Shown: positions 52,383-62,074 of the stretch, one piece after another
Numbering within the stretch: position 1 is the stretch's first letter
Layout of the letters: each line of letters starts with the position of its first letter
DNA from: Pedosphaera parvula Ellin514
Lineage (GTDB): Bacteria > Verrucomicrobiota > Verrucomicrobiia > Limisphaerales > Pedosphaeraceae
DNA length: 64,000 bases
Direction of reading: 5' to 3'
Assembly (NCBI RefSeq): GCF_000172555.1
Contig: NZ_ABOX02000007.1
Coordinates: 146,979-210,978 of the forward strand
Position numbers and translations under genes: made by a program
The notes under the pieces: model-generated
The model's input: the letters and a program-made list of their open reading frames with translations, nothing else
Database searches by the model: none
What the model was told of the DNA's origin: nothing

Positions 52383-53105
52383 ATGAGAACAACGAATCCA
52401 ACTCTGAAAGCATTCAGATCATCGTCAGGGGTGTACGGCGAGTCCATGACGTTGCAGGGAACAGTGAACAAGGCGGGTATTCTTATATTGCTTGCCATTG
52501 CTTCTGGCTCGTTTACCTGGAGTCTGTTCCGCAGTGGTGGTGAGGCAATGCCTTGGGCCTTGCTTGGCTTGGTTGGTGGGCTGGTTCTGGCGTTGGTTAC
52601 CATTTTCCGCCCGCAAGTTTCGCCCTACACCGCACCCATTTATGCTGTATGCGAAGGGTTGATCCTTGGCACCATTTCAGCAATGTCTGCGAAGGCATAT
52701 CCTGGCATCGCCTTTCAGGCGATGTTCCTGACTTTTGGAACGCTGGTTGGAATGTTGATGGCGTATAAGACAGGTCTGATTCGCGCAACGGAGAAGGTCA
52801 AGTTGATGGTCATTTCCGCGACTGCCGGCATTGCCCTGCTCTATCTGGCAACCATTATTTTGAGCTTCTTCCACATCCGGATGCCCTATCTGCATGATTC
52901 CTCGCCAATTGGCATTGGCATCAGTGTGGTAATTGTAGCCGTGGCTGCGATGAACCTTGTGCTCGATTTCGGCTTCATTGAAGAAGGCATTGAGTATGGC
53001 GCACCGAAGTACATGGAATGGTATGGTGGCTTCAGCCTGCTGGTGACACTGGTCTGGTTGTATCTGGAAATCCTGAACTTGCTCCGCAAGCTGCGCAGCA
53101 GGTAA
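52383..53105 (+). CDS. Bax inhibitor-1/YccA family membrane protein
   Basis: 240 residues. A short N-terminal cytosolic part (RTTNPTLKAFRSS) is followed by seven hydrophobic segments (ILILLAIASGSFTWSL; ALLGLVGGLVLALVTIF; YAVCEGLILGTISAMSA; FQAMFLTFGTLVGMLMAY; MVISATAGIALLYLATII; IGISVVIVAVAAMNLVLDF; FSLLVTLVWLYLEILNLL). The DFGFIEEGIEYGAPKYMEWY near the end carries the acidic residues of the family pore and matches the YccA-type. The family forms pH-sensitive calcium leak channels or membrane protease partners. A terminator follows. Confidence 0.9.
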   Translation: MRTTNPTLKAFRSSSGVYGESMTLQGTVNKAGILILLAIASGSFTWSLFRSGGEAMPWALLGLVGGLVLALVTIFRPQVSPYTAPIYAVCEGLILGTISAMSAKAYPGIAFQAMFLTFGTLVGMLMAYKTGLIRATEKVKLMVISATAGIALLYLATIILSFFHIRMPYLHDSSPIGIGISVVIVAVAAMNLVLDFGFIEEGIEYGAPKYMEWYGGFSLLVTLVWLYLEILNLLRKLRSR

Positions 53106-53124
53106 TCAACTTCACACAGATTTC

Positions 53125-53150
53125 AAAGGGGAGCGGAAACGCTCCCCTTT
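53125..53150. terminator. Terminator after the YccA-type gene
   Basis: AAAGGGGAGCG (53125-53135), GAAA loop, CGCTCCCCTTT (53140-53150), then a T-rich tail. It lies between two convergent genes and can serve both directions, though the T run is better on the plus side. Confidence 0.87.
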
Positions 53151-53156
53151 TTGTTT

Positions 53157-54347
53157 TTAGAAATGAGCCGGAACTCCAACCAAAGCGTCAAATATCCAGA
53201 CGTCAGGCGATTTTCTCAGTTCGCATCGCAGTTTATCTCGATGTAATTTTTGAGCATTTTTCAACGCCTTCAGCATCGGAGTGTAGATTTTTCGCGGGAG
53301 GTGTGGTTCTCCGTAATCCAAGTCCCACAAGCCCATATGAGTCCATTGTCCGGGCAGATGCCATTCCGGCATGGCCAGGATCGGATAGAGGCAGACTCCG
53401 CGCAATGGAACACCTTCGAGGAGCAAGGCTTTCGTTTCGTCAGCAACATAGCTCAACCAGGCCGGGCGCATGCCGTCGACGTGGGCGGTTTCGGTAATCA
53501 TGAGGTCGCCGCCGTAGCGGTTGAAGACACGACGCACGAGGTCACCGAGAGAAATGCGGCGCGCATCATTGTCGCTGAGCGGATGTTCGTCCCTGCCGAA
53601 TTCCCATTGGTTCGTCCAATAGTAATTGATGCCGGCAATGTCCAGGTGTTCGCGACTGCCTCCGAGTTCGGGCAGCATGCGACCGCTCAACATATCCAAT
53701 GATTCAAAGACCGCCTCGTGGTTGAAGTGGTCAACCTGGGCCGCAAGATCGGGTCGATCGGCGGGCGCAACCACGTTGCAGATCGGATCGACATTCACAA
53801 TACGAGCCTGCGGAATGACGCTGCGAATCGCGTTGATGCCCTGGATGCCGGCGCGCGCGAGGGCGATTTTCAGATCCGTTGCCCGCCCGGTGCAATGAGG
53901 TGCGAAACGGGCCACGTCACCAGCTGACCACGCAAAAAATGAGGGTTCATTCACCGGCGTAAAAAAGAAGGGACCTTCCTGGTGATGGCGAAGGAATTCG
54001 GCCGTAGCGTGGCAATACTCGGCGAAGCGGCGTGGAAATGCTTCTGAAAAAATATCAATATCATTCGGATAGCCATAATGGAAAAGATCCCAAATGATTT
54101 CGATGCCATGTTTCCAGCCCGCTTCGAGGAAGGGTAAAATGGAATCGAAATTGTAGCGACCACGAACATCAACACATGGCCAGCGGATGCCTTCGCGCGT
54201 TGCAAAGAGTCCAGCCTCCTGCAATCGGCGATAATCTTCATCAACATGTTTGTCGTGTTGAGTGATGGCGATTTGATCAAACCATTCGCGATGCACATTG
54301 TAACCTGTGGCACATTCGAAACCGGCAAGAAAAAAACTTTGAAACAT
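53157..54347 (-). CDS. Glycoside hydrolase family 1-like protein (second of tandem pair)
   Basis: About 396 residues from ATG 54347 (the frame is open upstream inside the preceding gene, but there the reading is not family-like). Signs of a (beta/alpha)8 glycosidase are FFLAGFECATGYNVHREWFDQI near the start, IRWPCVDVRGRYNF, ELFHYGYP-like IWDLFHYGYP, FTPVNEPSFFAW with the acid/base Glu, and LMITETAHVDG with the nucleophile Glu. The substrate is unknown. The start lies only two bases after the stop of the other GH1-like gene, so both are translated together. No signal peptide is evident. Confidence 0.8.
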   Translation of the reverse strand: MFQSFFLAGFECATGYNVHREWFDQIAITQHDKHVDEDYRRLQEAGLFATREGIRWPCVDVRGRYNFDSILPFLEAGWKHGIEIIWDLFHYGYPNDIDIFSEAFPRRFAEYCHATAEFLRHHQEGPFFFTPVNEPSFFAWSAGDVARFAPHCTGRATDLKIALARAGIQGINAIRSVIPQARIVNVDPICNVVAPADRPDLAAQVDHFNHEAVFESLDMLSGRMLPELGGSREHLDIAGINYYWTNQWEFGRDEHPLSDNDARRISLGDLVRRVFNRYGGDLMITETAHVDGMRPAWLSYVADETKALLLEGVPLRGVCLYPILAMPEWHLPGQWTHMGLWDLDYGEPHLPRKIYTPMLKALKNAQKLHRDKLRCELRKSPDVWIFDALVGVPAHF

Positions 54348-54349
54348 GA

Positions 54350-55642
54350 TCACACCTTCTGTTCGAGGAGTTGCAATTGCCCCACAGCGTCGCATCCGCC
54401 CGCAACGAGATCGCGGTAGATTTGCACCAGGGGGGTTTTGACCCGGCACAGGTCGTCATTGATGTCGGGATGGAGATCCCAGAGTCCCATTTGTTTTAAG
54501 TAATAAGCCGGAGGATGCGTGCCCTGACGATAGGCCCACGTAACCAGCGCAAAGAGCGGCCACCAGGTATAGCCGGCCAGCGGGATGCCTTTGGAACGAA
54601 CACGTTTGACTTGTTCCACGGAAGTTCGCAGCCACTGTTCACGACGCTTCACGGAACCAACCGAGGCAGTTTCGGTGATGAACAGCGGACTATGATAGCG
54701 TTCCCAATAGAGCTCGCTGAGACGCTCGACTATTCCTTCAGTGCTGTAGGGCATGCGAATCCTTAATCCGTGGCGCGGTGAGCGGTGGAGAATTTTGCGC
54801 GAAAACATGGGATAGAGATTGATGCCCACGACGGCCAGATCAATTGCGCGTTCCTGAAACCATTCAAGGTCGGATTCCCTGGCACCGAACTTTAGCAGCC
54901 ATTCGTAGAGAGAATGGCCGGGGACAATCTTTCCGCTGATGAGGTCGAGTGCGAGGAACACGATTTCCTGACGATGGTGCACTTCGTCTTGAAGCGAGGG
55001 ATCAGCAGATTCGTAGAGATCGGTGGCATCGACGTGAACCGGGACGATTTCGGGATCGACGGATTGAAGCGCTTCGACTGTGTGGATCATGCCGCGACAA
55101 GCCCCGATCATGACGTTTACGAATCCCTTCCATCCTTTGCGATGTGGTGGCCACCATCCCAATTTCCCACAATACCATGCGGTGATACGCGGTTCATTCA
55201 ATGGCGTGTAGCAATGAACAAGGCCTTTGTAACGTTCAGCAATGCGGAAGGCATATTCGGCAACGTATTTGGGATAATCAGGGTTTTCGTAAGCGTCCTT
55301 GATCCAGGACGGCAGACCGTAGTGCACGAGGTCGACGACGGGGTCGATGTGATGGTACAGCAAAAACTCCATAGGCCCATCCGCCCACTCCCAATTCCAT
55401 TGATTGGCCGAAGGATTGATGCGATACCAGGGCAGACCGTAGCGCACCATTTTTACTCCGAGGTGAGCCATCAGGCCGATGTCTTCGCGAAAGTGTTCGT
55501 AGTGACCGGTGAGTTCGTATTCATCCAGGATGCGGTTGGTTTTGGGCCAGGGTTCGACAATGAAGGTGTCTTCGATGCCGACCATCCAGTGGAAGGTTTC
55601 CGGTTCCGAGAGTTGGGCAAGGTTGGAGCGCTGGAGTGACAT
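54350..55642 (-). CDS. Glycoside hydrolase family 1-like protein (first of tandem pair)
   Basis: 430 residues. It begins FHWMVGIEDTFIVEPWPKTNRILDEYELTGHY, then MVRYGLPWYRINPSANQWNWEWAD, VVDLVHYGLPSWI, and CYTPLNEPRITAWYCGKLGWWPP with the acid/base Glu. Near the C-terminus PLFITETASVGSV carries the nucleophile Glu, and YTWWPLFALVTWAYR follows. Beta-glucosidase-like but divergent from the classic GH1 family; closest style is the NAD-independent glucosidases annotated 'family 1 glycosylhydrolase' in soil bacteria. First gene of a two-gene operon with the next one; the two share about the same domain plan, so an old duplication is likely. Confidence 0.82.
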   Translation of the reverse strand: MSLQRSNLAQLSEPETFHWMVGIEDTFIVEPWPKTNRILDEYELTGHYEHFREDIGLMAHLGVKMVRYGLPWYRINPSANQWNWEWADGPMEFLLYHHIDPVVDLVHYGLPSWIKDAYENPDYPKYVAEYAFRIAERYKGLVHCYTPLNEPRITAWYCGKLGWWPPHRKGWKGFVNVMIGACRGMIHTVEALQSVDPEIVPVHVDATDLYESADPSLQDEVHHRQEIVFLALDLISGKIVPGHSLYEWLLKFGARESDLEWFQERAIDLAVVGINLYPMFSRKILHRSPRHGLRIRMPYSTEGIVERLSELYWERYHSPLFITETASVGSVKRREQWLRTSVEQVKRVRSKGIPLAGYTWWPLFALVTWAYRQGTHPPAYYLKQMGLWDLHPDINDDLCRVKTPLVQIYRDLVAGGCDAVGQLQLLEQKV

Positions 55643-55945
55643 TTACAAATCCCTTCGTTTACTTCTGAGCTGATGGTTCATCCAATTCATCGGGGAATAT
55701 CGGACGGATTTGGAGAAAGGTCTGGTATGTTTTTTCCCCACTTGCGGGAGGTTCGGGTGCGGCATGAGAGGTGCTTCATCAGTTAAAAACTTAGGCCTGA
55801 GAATCTGATTTACATTTGTAGGCGGCTAGATTGCAATGGTTTTACCGTCGTGAATTTGCTGCAGGCAGCAAGGCTGCATTAATCACGCTCGGGTGAAGTG
55901 TTTTCGCGGAAGAAGGTTAACAACTCTATGTACTATTGATTGTTT

Positions 55946-58018
55946 ATGTGTATGCATTCTCCGTTTCTTTTGTCCTTACTTTGCGTTTCCGGTTTGGTTT
56001 GCAGTCCGTGCGCGGTCATGGCGCAGACGGATGGTCCGGTGATTTTTGCTGCGGATGGTCCGTCTCTGCAGGCGGCGATCACGCAGGCAAATTCCAGCGG
56101 CGGGGCGCATACCATTGTGCTCAGCACGAATGCGACATATGGATTTAACACGCCGGACAATTACTGGTATGGTCCCAATGCGCTGCCGCCGATTGCGAGC
56201 GACATCACAATTGAAGGGAACGGTTCCATCATTCAACGCACGACCACGAGCCGGTTGCGCTTCTTTTACGTAGGGGCTGATCCAGGCAATCCGGCCACGG
56301 TCGGTTACAATTCGCCGGGCGCAGGGAAATTAACGCTGCGACATCTCACTCTGACGAATGGCCTGGCTTTGGGAGGCAACGGCGGCGGAGGTGGCGCTGG
56401 AATGGGCGGAGCCATTTTCAGCCAGGGAACTTTAATTTTGGATGCAGTCACTTTGAGCAGGAACGTGGCGCAGGGCGGAAATGGTGGAACCGAAAGTCAA
56501 ACGAGTTATGGCGGACATGCTGGCGGGGGCATGGGACAGGATGGAGGCGGATGGGGGCAAAGGGGCGGAGGTTTCGGAGGCGCCGTAATCCCTGCTGGCA
56601 GCCAAGGAGCTGTGCATGGTGGCGGCGGAGGTTTCGGCACCAATGACAATGCGATAGCCATCCAAGGGGGTGGCCCGAGCAATGGCTTGGGAGGAGGAGT
56701 CGGCATTTCGTCAAGTTCTGGTGGAAATGGGAGCGGAAACTGTCTGAATAACTCCACTAATTCAGGTGTGGGTGGAAACTTTGGACTTGGTGGAACTGGA
56801 GGCACCGGGATTGGCGACACCATGGGTACAGACGGTTCAGGCGGAGGAGGCGGAGGGGGCGGAATTGGTGGTGGAGGAGGCGGAGGGGGCATAGGAAGCT
56901 ATTCAGGCGGCGGCGGGGGCGGCGGAGGTTTTGGCGGCGGAGGTGGTGTCGGAGGTGCAATCGGAGTAGATGGTGCCGGTGGACATGGAGGATTTGGCGG
57001 AGGTGGGGGCGGCGGGGGCGGCGGCATAGATGGCCCGTTCGCAGGTGGTTATGGCGGCGGAGACTCGGGATTCAGCATAGCTGCCGGCAGCGGAGGAGGA
57101 GCCGGGATGGGCGGAGCCATTTTCAATCATAATGGAGTTTTGAGCATGACCAATTGCACGCTGGCCCTGAATGGAGTGGCTGGAGGAAACGGAGGGAATC
57201 TCGTAGCGGTGGGGCCGCCCGGCACTATGTATATAGGCGGTGGCAGCGGAAGTGGATTGGGCGGGGCGATTTTCAATCTTAACGGAACCATCACTCTGAC
57301 CAGCAGCACACTGGCAAGCAATGTGGTAATTGCCGGAGTTCCGGGTGCTGGGGGGACGGCCGGGCAGGCGGCAGGCGGCGCCGTTTATAATCTCGTTTAT
57401 GACAGTGCCACAAACCGAACCGCAACTATAACGATGGTGAATAGCATATTGGCCGGCAGTAGCGGCGGTGTGGATTTAGTCATCGCCAGACCTAATTATA
57501 CGACTGCGGCGACCAACCGGGGGGCGGCTGTGGTGATCGCAACTGAACCGAACCTGGTGCAATCGTTCACGAACAGCGGCGGAAGTTTTACCAACTCGGG
57601 TGTGATTCTCGCCAATCCCCTGCTCGGTCCGCTTGCGAACAATGGAGGAGGAACTTCTACCATGAAGCTCTTGCAGGGCAGTCCGGCGTTGGATGCAGGT
57701 GACAGTGCCTTGGCTCCGTTCTTGGACCAATTGGGTGGACTGCGCGTTTCCGGTTTGAAGGTCGATTTGGGTGCGGTGGAATTGCAGGTGCCGACGTTGT
57801 TTGGAGGCCAATTCCTGGGCAACGGTCAGTATGGATTCAGCTTTAGTGGAAATCCTGCGAACACGTATCGGGTTTTTGGGAGCACCAACCCTGCTCTGCC
57901 ATTTGGCGGCTGGACATTGTTGGGACAAGCGAGCCAGAGCTCGAATGGAGTGTTTCAATTCAATGATGTGCAGGCGGGAAATTATCCGACTCGATTTTAT
58001 CGGGTGAGCCAGCCGTAG
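55946..58018 (+). CDS. Secreted glycine-rich protein with choice-of-anchor Q domain
   Basis: About 690 residues. The frame could begin at a TTG at 55940; ATG 55946 or 55952 is better. Signal peptide (SPFLLSLLCVSGLVCSPCAVMA), then a parallel beta-helix-like region (FAADGPSLQAAITQANSSGGAHTIVL; ITIEGNGSIIQRTTTSRLRFFYV). Residues about 145-395 are an extreme Gly-rich block in which GGxGGG units repeat. The C-terminal part has the choice-of-anchor motif GPLANNGGGTSTMKLLQGSPALDAGD, LGAVELQ, and ends with an Ig/sorting-like domain (YGFSFSGNPANTYRVFGSTN). Probably a surface or secreted structural protein. Confidence 0.85.
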   Translation: MCMHSPFLLSLLCVSGLVCSPCAVMAQTDGPVIFAADGPSLQAAITQANSSGGAHTIVLSTNATYGFNTPDNYWYGPNALPPIASDITIEGNGSIIQRTTTSRLRFFYVGADPGNPATVGYNSPGAGKLTLRHLTLTNGLALGGNGGGGGAGMGGAIFSQGTLILDAVTLSRNVAQGGNGGTESQTSYGGHAGGGMGQDGGGWGQRGGGFGGAVIPAGSQGAVHGGGGGFGTNDNAIAIQGGGPSNGLGGGVGISSSSGGNGSGNCLNNSTNSGVGGNFGLGGTGGTGIGDTMGTDGSGGGGGGGGIGGGGGGGGIGSYSGGGGGGGGFGGGGGVGGAIGVDGAGGHGGFGGGGGGGGGGIDGPFAGGYGGGDSGFSIAAGSGGGAGMGGAIFNHNGVLSMTNCTLALNGVAGGNGGNLVAVGPPGTMYIGGGSGSGLGGAIFNLNGTITLTSSTLASNVVIAGVPGAGGTAGQAAGGAVYNLVYDSATNRTATITMVNSILAGSSGGVDLVIARPNYTTAATNRGAAVVIATEPNLVQSFTNSGGSFTNSGVILANPLLGPLANNGGGTSTMKLLQGSPALDAGDSALAPFLDQLGGLRVSGLKVDLGAVELQVPTLFGGQFLGNGQYGFSFSGNPANTYRVFGSTNPALPFGGWTLLGQASQSSNGVFQFNDVQAGNYPTRFYRVSQP

Positions 58019-58302
58019 TGGCTTGGCCAGGAAAACGCGATCCAACTCATAAGGATTGAGCAACGTGATCTGTTGGTGGGCGCTTCCTGTTAGAACTTTG
58101 GCATCCCTCCCACGTCCAGAATTCGCGCCTGTGCCGCGGGTCGAAACACGCTCAAGAGTTTCTTGATTCTTTTCCTCCTGAACGAGGGAGCGATTTTGAT
58201 TAATTATTATTAACCTATTGCAGCTCCCACATTTGACTTCGAGGAACAATGGTGTTCCGCTATATTTAGTGGAATAAACAATGCGAACTTCTGGAGGCAT
58301 TT

Positions 58303-60270
58303 ATGGCAATCGCCAGGCATAAAACTGCGGGTCGTCCCACCGGTAGAGGAGCCGGACTCGTTGGGGACGAGAGAGTTGTGAAACCGGCAGAGGCATCGAG
58401 CACCTACCCAGCGATCAGTGATCACGGACTCATCGGCGATCTACAGACTGCCGCGCTGGTCAGCACGCAGGGAGAGATCGACTGGTTTTGCTGTCCGCGG
58501 TTTGACTCGCCCAGTGTCTTCGCGTCTTTACTCAGCCGGTCTAATGGAGGGAGTTTCAAGATTTCGCCCACAACCGAAGATCATATCACGCACCAAAGTT
58601 ACTTCCCGGATACCGCAGTTCTGGTGACGCGGTTCATGTCTGAGGCGGGGGTTGGCTCAGTAATAGATTTGATGCCTATCATAGACCACCCGCGCTCGCC
58701 CAGTGAACGCCATCGCATTGTCCGGATCATCCGCGCGGTCCGGGGACAAATGAGCTTCGTGATTCAGTGCAATCCAGCGTTTGACTACGGGCGGGGCAAG
58801 CACAAAGTTAAGCTCACCGATGCAGGCGCAGTTTTTGAAAGCGAGTTGGGTGATCTTACCTTGCATGTGGTTGGCAAACCTGGCCATAAGGTGCTTGAAG
58901 ATGTGGATACCTTTACCGGACAGGAGGGTGGAGTTCGACTCACTGTGACCTTGCGAGAGGGCGAGATTTCGGGAGTTGTGCTGGAATCGGCGGCCGAGGG
59001 AGGTCCCCGGCGCATTCCCCAGGATGAACTCACAGAGCTCTTAAATGGCACTGTCAATTACTGGCGAACATGGCTGGCGCGCTCGAACTATACCGGTCGC
59101 TGGCGTGAGATGGTCAACCGTTCGGCCATGGCCATAAAGTTGATGACTTACGCACCTTCGGGCGCATTGGTCGCCGCGCCGACGGCGGGGCTGCCTGAGC
59201 AGATCGGCGGGGAGCGCAATTGGGACTATCGCTTCACGTGGATTCGGGACGCTTCGTTCTCGGTTCACGCCTTGTCCAGCCTGGGTTTCATCGAGGAAGA
59301 GGAGGCCTTTGGATATTGGCTGCGGGATCGTCTGCACGAACATATTGAGTCGGGAGGTGGGCAGTTGCCGATCATGTACCGGATTGACGGCAGTTCCGAT
59401 CTTGAGGAATTCACATTGGATCATTTCGAGGGTTATCGCGGATCCAAGCCAGTGCGGATTGGGAATGCGGCGGGAGAACAACTTCAATTGGACATTTATG
59501 GCGAGGCGATGCTGGCAGTCTACCAGATGGACGAGAAAGGATTCGTAATGACCGACCAGACCATGCGTGATGTGATTTCACTCATGAACTGGCTGTGCGA
59601 CCATTGGGACCAACCTGATGAAGGAATTTGGGAGACGCGTGGCGGACGGCAGCCATTTGTTTATGGCCGGTTGATGTGTTGGGTGGCGTTCGATCGAATG
59701 ATTCGGATAGTGCAGCGACATGGCCGCCCGGCTCCGGTGGCCCGCTGGACTGCGGAGCGCGACAAGATTTACGAGCAGATCATGGCATCGGGATGGAATC
59801 CAAAAATGCGTGCATTCACTCAATACAACGGAAGCTCAGTCCTGGATGCAGCGTTGCTGCGCATGCCAATGGTTGATTTTATCTCGGCACGGGATCCAAA
59901 GTGGGTTTCAACCCTTGAGGCAATGGAACGCGTGATCGTATCCGACAGCCTGGTTTACCGTTACGATCCGGCCGCCTCACCCGATGGTCTGCGCGGGAGT
60001 GAGGGCACCTTTTCCATGTGCACCTTTTGGTACGTAGACGCGCTGGCAGTCTCTCGTCGAGTGGATGAAGCCCGGCTGGCCTTCGAAAAAATGTTCACCT
60101 ATGCAAACCCCATTGGGCTGTATGGCGAGGAGATTGGACTGACGGGCGAGCAGCTTGGCAATTTCCCGCAGGCATTCAGTCATCTGGGTCTGATCAATTC
60201 AGCAGTCTTCCTCAATGAATGTATAGAGCGGACGCCCAAGCCTGGGCTGGGAGGTTTTCGCACGCATTAG
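58303..60270 (+). CDS. Glycoside hydrolase family 15 protein (glucoamylase/trehalase-like)
   Basis: 655 residues. An N-terminal extension (about 30) precedes the GH15 N-terminal beta-domain: ISDHGLIGDLQTAALVSTQGEIDWFCCPRFDSPSVFASLL. The (alpha/alpha)6 barrel has WDYRFTWIRDASFSVHAL (acid residues in RDASF), RDRLHEHIESGGGQLP, MYRIDGSSDLEEFTLDHFEGYRGSKPVRIGNAA, DIYGEAML, and the second catalytic region LGNFPQAFSHLGLINSA. No signal peptide, so it acts in the cytosol, as for bacterial trehalases or isomaltose-type GH15 enzymes. TGGAGG lies five bases before ATG 58303. Confidence 0.93.
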   Translation: MAIARHKTAGRPTGRGAGLVGDERVVKPAEASSTYPAISDHGLIGDLQTAALVSTQGEIDWFCCPRFDSPSVFASLLSRSNGGSFKISPTTEDHITHQSYFPDTAVLVTRFMSEAGVGSVIDLMPIIDHPRSPSERHRIVRIIRAVRGQMSFVIQCNPAFDYGRGKHKVKLTDAGAVFESELGDLTLHVVGKPGHKVLEDVDTFTGQEGGVRLTVTLREGEISGVVLESAAEGGPRRIPQDELTELLNGTVNYWRTWLARSNYTGRWREMVNRSAMAIKLMTYAPSGALVAAPTAGLPEQIGGERNWDYRFTWIRDASFSVHALSSLGFIEEEEAFGYWLRDRLHEHIESGGGQLPIMYRIDGSSDLEEFTLDHFEGYRGSKPVRIGNAAGEQLQLDIYGEAMLAVYQMDEKGFVMTDQTMRDVISLMNWLCDHWDQPDEGIWETRGGRQPFVYGRLMCWVAFDRMIRIVQRHGRPAPVARWTAERDKIYEQIMASGWNPKMRAFTQYNGSSVLDAALLRMPMVDFISARDPKWVSTLEAMERVIVSDSLVYRYDPAASPDGLRGSEGTFSMCTFWYVDALAVSRRVDEARLAFEKMFTYANPIGLYGEEIGLTGEQLGNFPQAFSHLGLINSAVFLNECIERTPKPGLGGFRTH

Positions 60271-60584
60271 CGGCCCCGGACCATGGGGTTCAGAAATTTC
60301 TTTGAGGTCCCTTCAATATGGGTGCGCGGACCACATAGGCATTGAAGCAGTGATACCCTCCATGGAGCCATCTGTTTTTTGTTTGTCCCATACCGAATGC
60401 CAAAATTAATTTTCAGAATGTAATGCACTAATCACCAGCCAATTACAAAAGCTTTAAATAGTTCCTATTTGTCATAAAAAATAATCTAACCAATGTCCTG
60501 AACCCACCGGCTCGTTCGTTGTATCGATGAAAGTCGAATAAATAACTCAAACTTGATACAACAACAGAAATCAAAAGGAACACT

Positions 60585-61118
60585 ATGAAAACAAGAATTA
60601 TGACTGTTTGGGCGGCGTTGATACTGGTGGCTGCTGCGACGATTGTGCGAGCAGATGAACCTACGAAAAAGAAGCCTGATGCCACGTCGAAAGAATTCGA
60701 GCAGATGAAGAAAATGGTCGGCACCTGGAAGGGCAAGGTGGACATTGGCAGCGGTCCCGTCGACATGACTTCGGAATACCGCCTCATCTCCGGCGGCACG
60801 GTGCTCGAAGAGCGGGTTTTCCCCGGCACGCCGCAAGAGATGGTCACGATGTATTACGACCAGAACGGTAAGCTGGCCATGACCCATTACTGCATGATGG
60901 GCAATCGCCCGGCCATGAAGCTCAAGTCCTCGGATGAGAAGTCCATCAGTTTCGATTTCGACGCCACGTGCGGCATCAACCCCGCGAAGGAATCGCACAT
61001 GCACGCGCTGTCAATCCGGTTCGACGATGCAGATACCGTCACGATGAATTGCAAGGCCCTCATGGACGGCAATGAAATGCCCGAACACCCGGCGACGCTC
61101 AAACGCGTGAAGTCGTAA
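60585..61118 (+). CDS. Secreted DUF1579-like protein
   Basis: 177 residues. Signal peptide (RIMTVWAALILVAAATIVRA), then a lipocalin-like beta-barrel domain: EQMKKMVGTWKGKVDIGSGPVDMTSEYRLISGGTVLEERVFPG, EMVTMYYDQNGKLAMTHYCMMGNRPAMKL, with conserved 'GTWKG' and 'THYC' motifs as in DUF1579. It ends ATLKRVKS. Single gene, with AAAGGA before the ATG. Function of the family is unknown; ligand binding is a guess. Confidence 0.8.
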   Translation: MKTRIMTVWAALILVAAATIVRADEPTKKKPDATSKEFEQMKKMVGTWKGKVDIGSGPVDMTSEYRLISGGTVLEERVFPGTPQEMVTMYYDQNGKLAMTHYCMMGNRPAMKLKSSDEKSISFDFDATCGINPAKESHMHALSIRFDDADTVTMNCKALMDGNEMPEHPATLKRVKS

Positions 61119-62023
61119 GAGCGATCGTTGGTGACACTGTGAATTTTGGTCTCAGGGTCGGATGCGAGTCCGGCCTCTCTTTTTCCCATGCGGTGCTCGG
61201 TTGCCTGTCGGAGGTTTTCTTGTGCTGGAAAAATAATTTAGCTGCGTGGGAGCTTGGCGCGAGGGGCAGTGGTGGTTTACATCTCCATCCCCCTCACTTT
61301 TATTCTCTCCCCGAGGAGAGAGTCGTACGGCTGGAGTGCTCGGATTATTTGGAGATTTTCGGGCGATTACCGTCGTGGAGTAAACTCAAAGCGAATAAGT
61401 TGTGAGTTTAAAAGCTATCTTTCCGACTCCTATGCAGGAGGTGAGACACTTTTGTCTGTGTTAGCTCATGCAACGGGGTGTAGAAGAAACTCCCTCGAGG
61501 CGGAGATCGCGGCACTGCTTTTTGAATGCAGCATCGAATATTTCGACCTCCGCCAAAATTTTGTGGCGAGGAATATAGATATTTCAAGAACCAGGTGAGG
61601 TGAGTGAATATTGGCAGGAATAATCCGGGCGCGTTGGATTGCGCACGTGAATTCCGCTTCGGGTTACGTGGGTTGAATTGTTTAAGATCGCAGGCCGAAG
61701 CGGGGATTGTTTTTGGGGATTTTCCCAGGCCTCCGGTCGGACCTCCGGCCTGGGCTGGTTTGGAGCAGCACGTTGGGCATTGGGGACCTAATGGAATGAT
61801 GGTGATTGTTTGGAAGGTAAGCCGATTGGGAAATCGGCGCTGCGGGGAACTCCGGGTGATGGTTGAGTCTTGGACTGCGTCCGCAGGTAATCCTAATGGA
61901 AGGCACCCGTATCGCTGGCCATGTCAGTGCGGCGCGCACGGAGTGACGCGGCCCTACCTACTATGCTGGCGCGAGGAATTGGAGAACCAATTCATGGGCT
62001 AGGCGTCCTGGGTTTGCTGGGTT
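61119..62023. other. Non-coding region with repeat remnants, left flank of the IS element
   Basis: About 900 bases. It has a TCTCTCC-ccg-AGGAGAGA-like hairpin near 61303-61322 and the two-hairpin repeat at 61817-61886. Frames such as 61604-62002 (plus) give no recognisable protein. Probably intergenic filler made of dispersed repeats. Confidence 0.5.
61817..61886. repeat. Two-hairpin dispersed repeat, copy 1
   Basis: Starts GTAAGCCGATTGGGAAATCGGC (stem GCCGAT/ATCGGC) and ends with CTGCG-TC-CGCAG. A second copy lies at 63296-63364. The stems are identical in both while the loop of the first hairpin differs, which suggests that structure matters. Confidence 0.65.
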
Positions 62024-62074
62024 TGAGGTTTCTTCGATTTTGTTGAGAGGGCTTTCGGGTGTAGAAAGGAAGGT

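Noticed and set aside
56506..56892. Antisense proline-rich frame with long PPPPP runs
   Set aside because: It is the mirror of the glycine-rich block on the plus strand; no start signal or domain.
57476..58300. Long minus-strand frame of 274 codons
   Set aside because: It crosses the end of the glycine-rich gene antisense, its reading is Arg/Ser/His-rich and has no family features.
61604..62002. 132-codon plus-strand frame left of the IS element
   Set aside because: It runs through a dispersed repeat with hairpins and reads as repeat-derived sequence.
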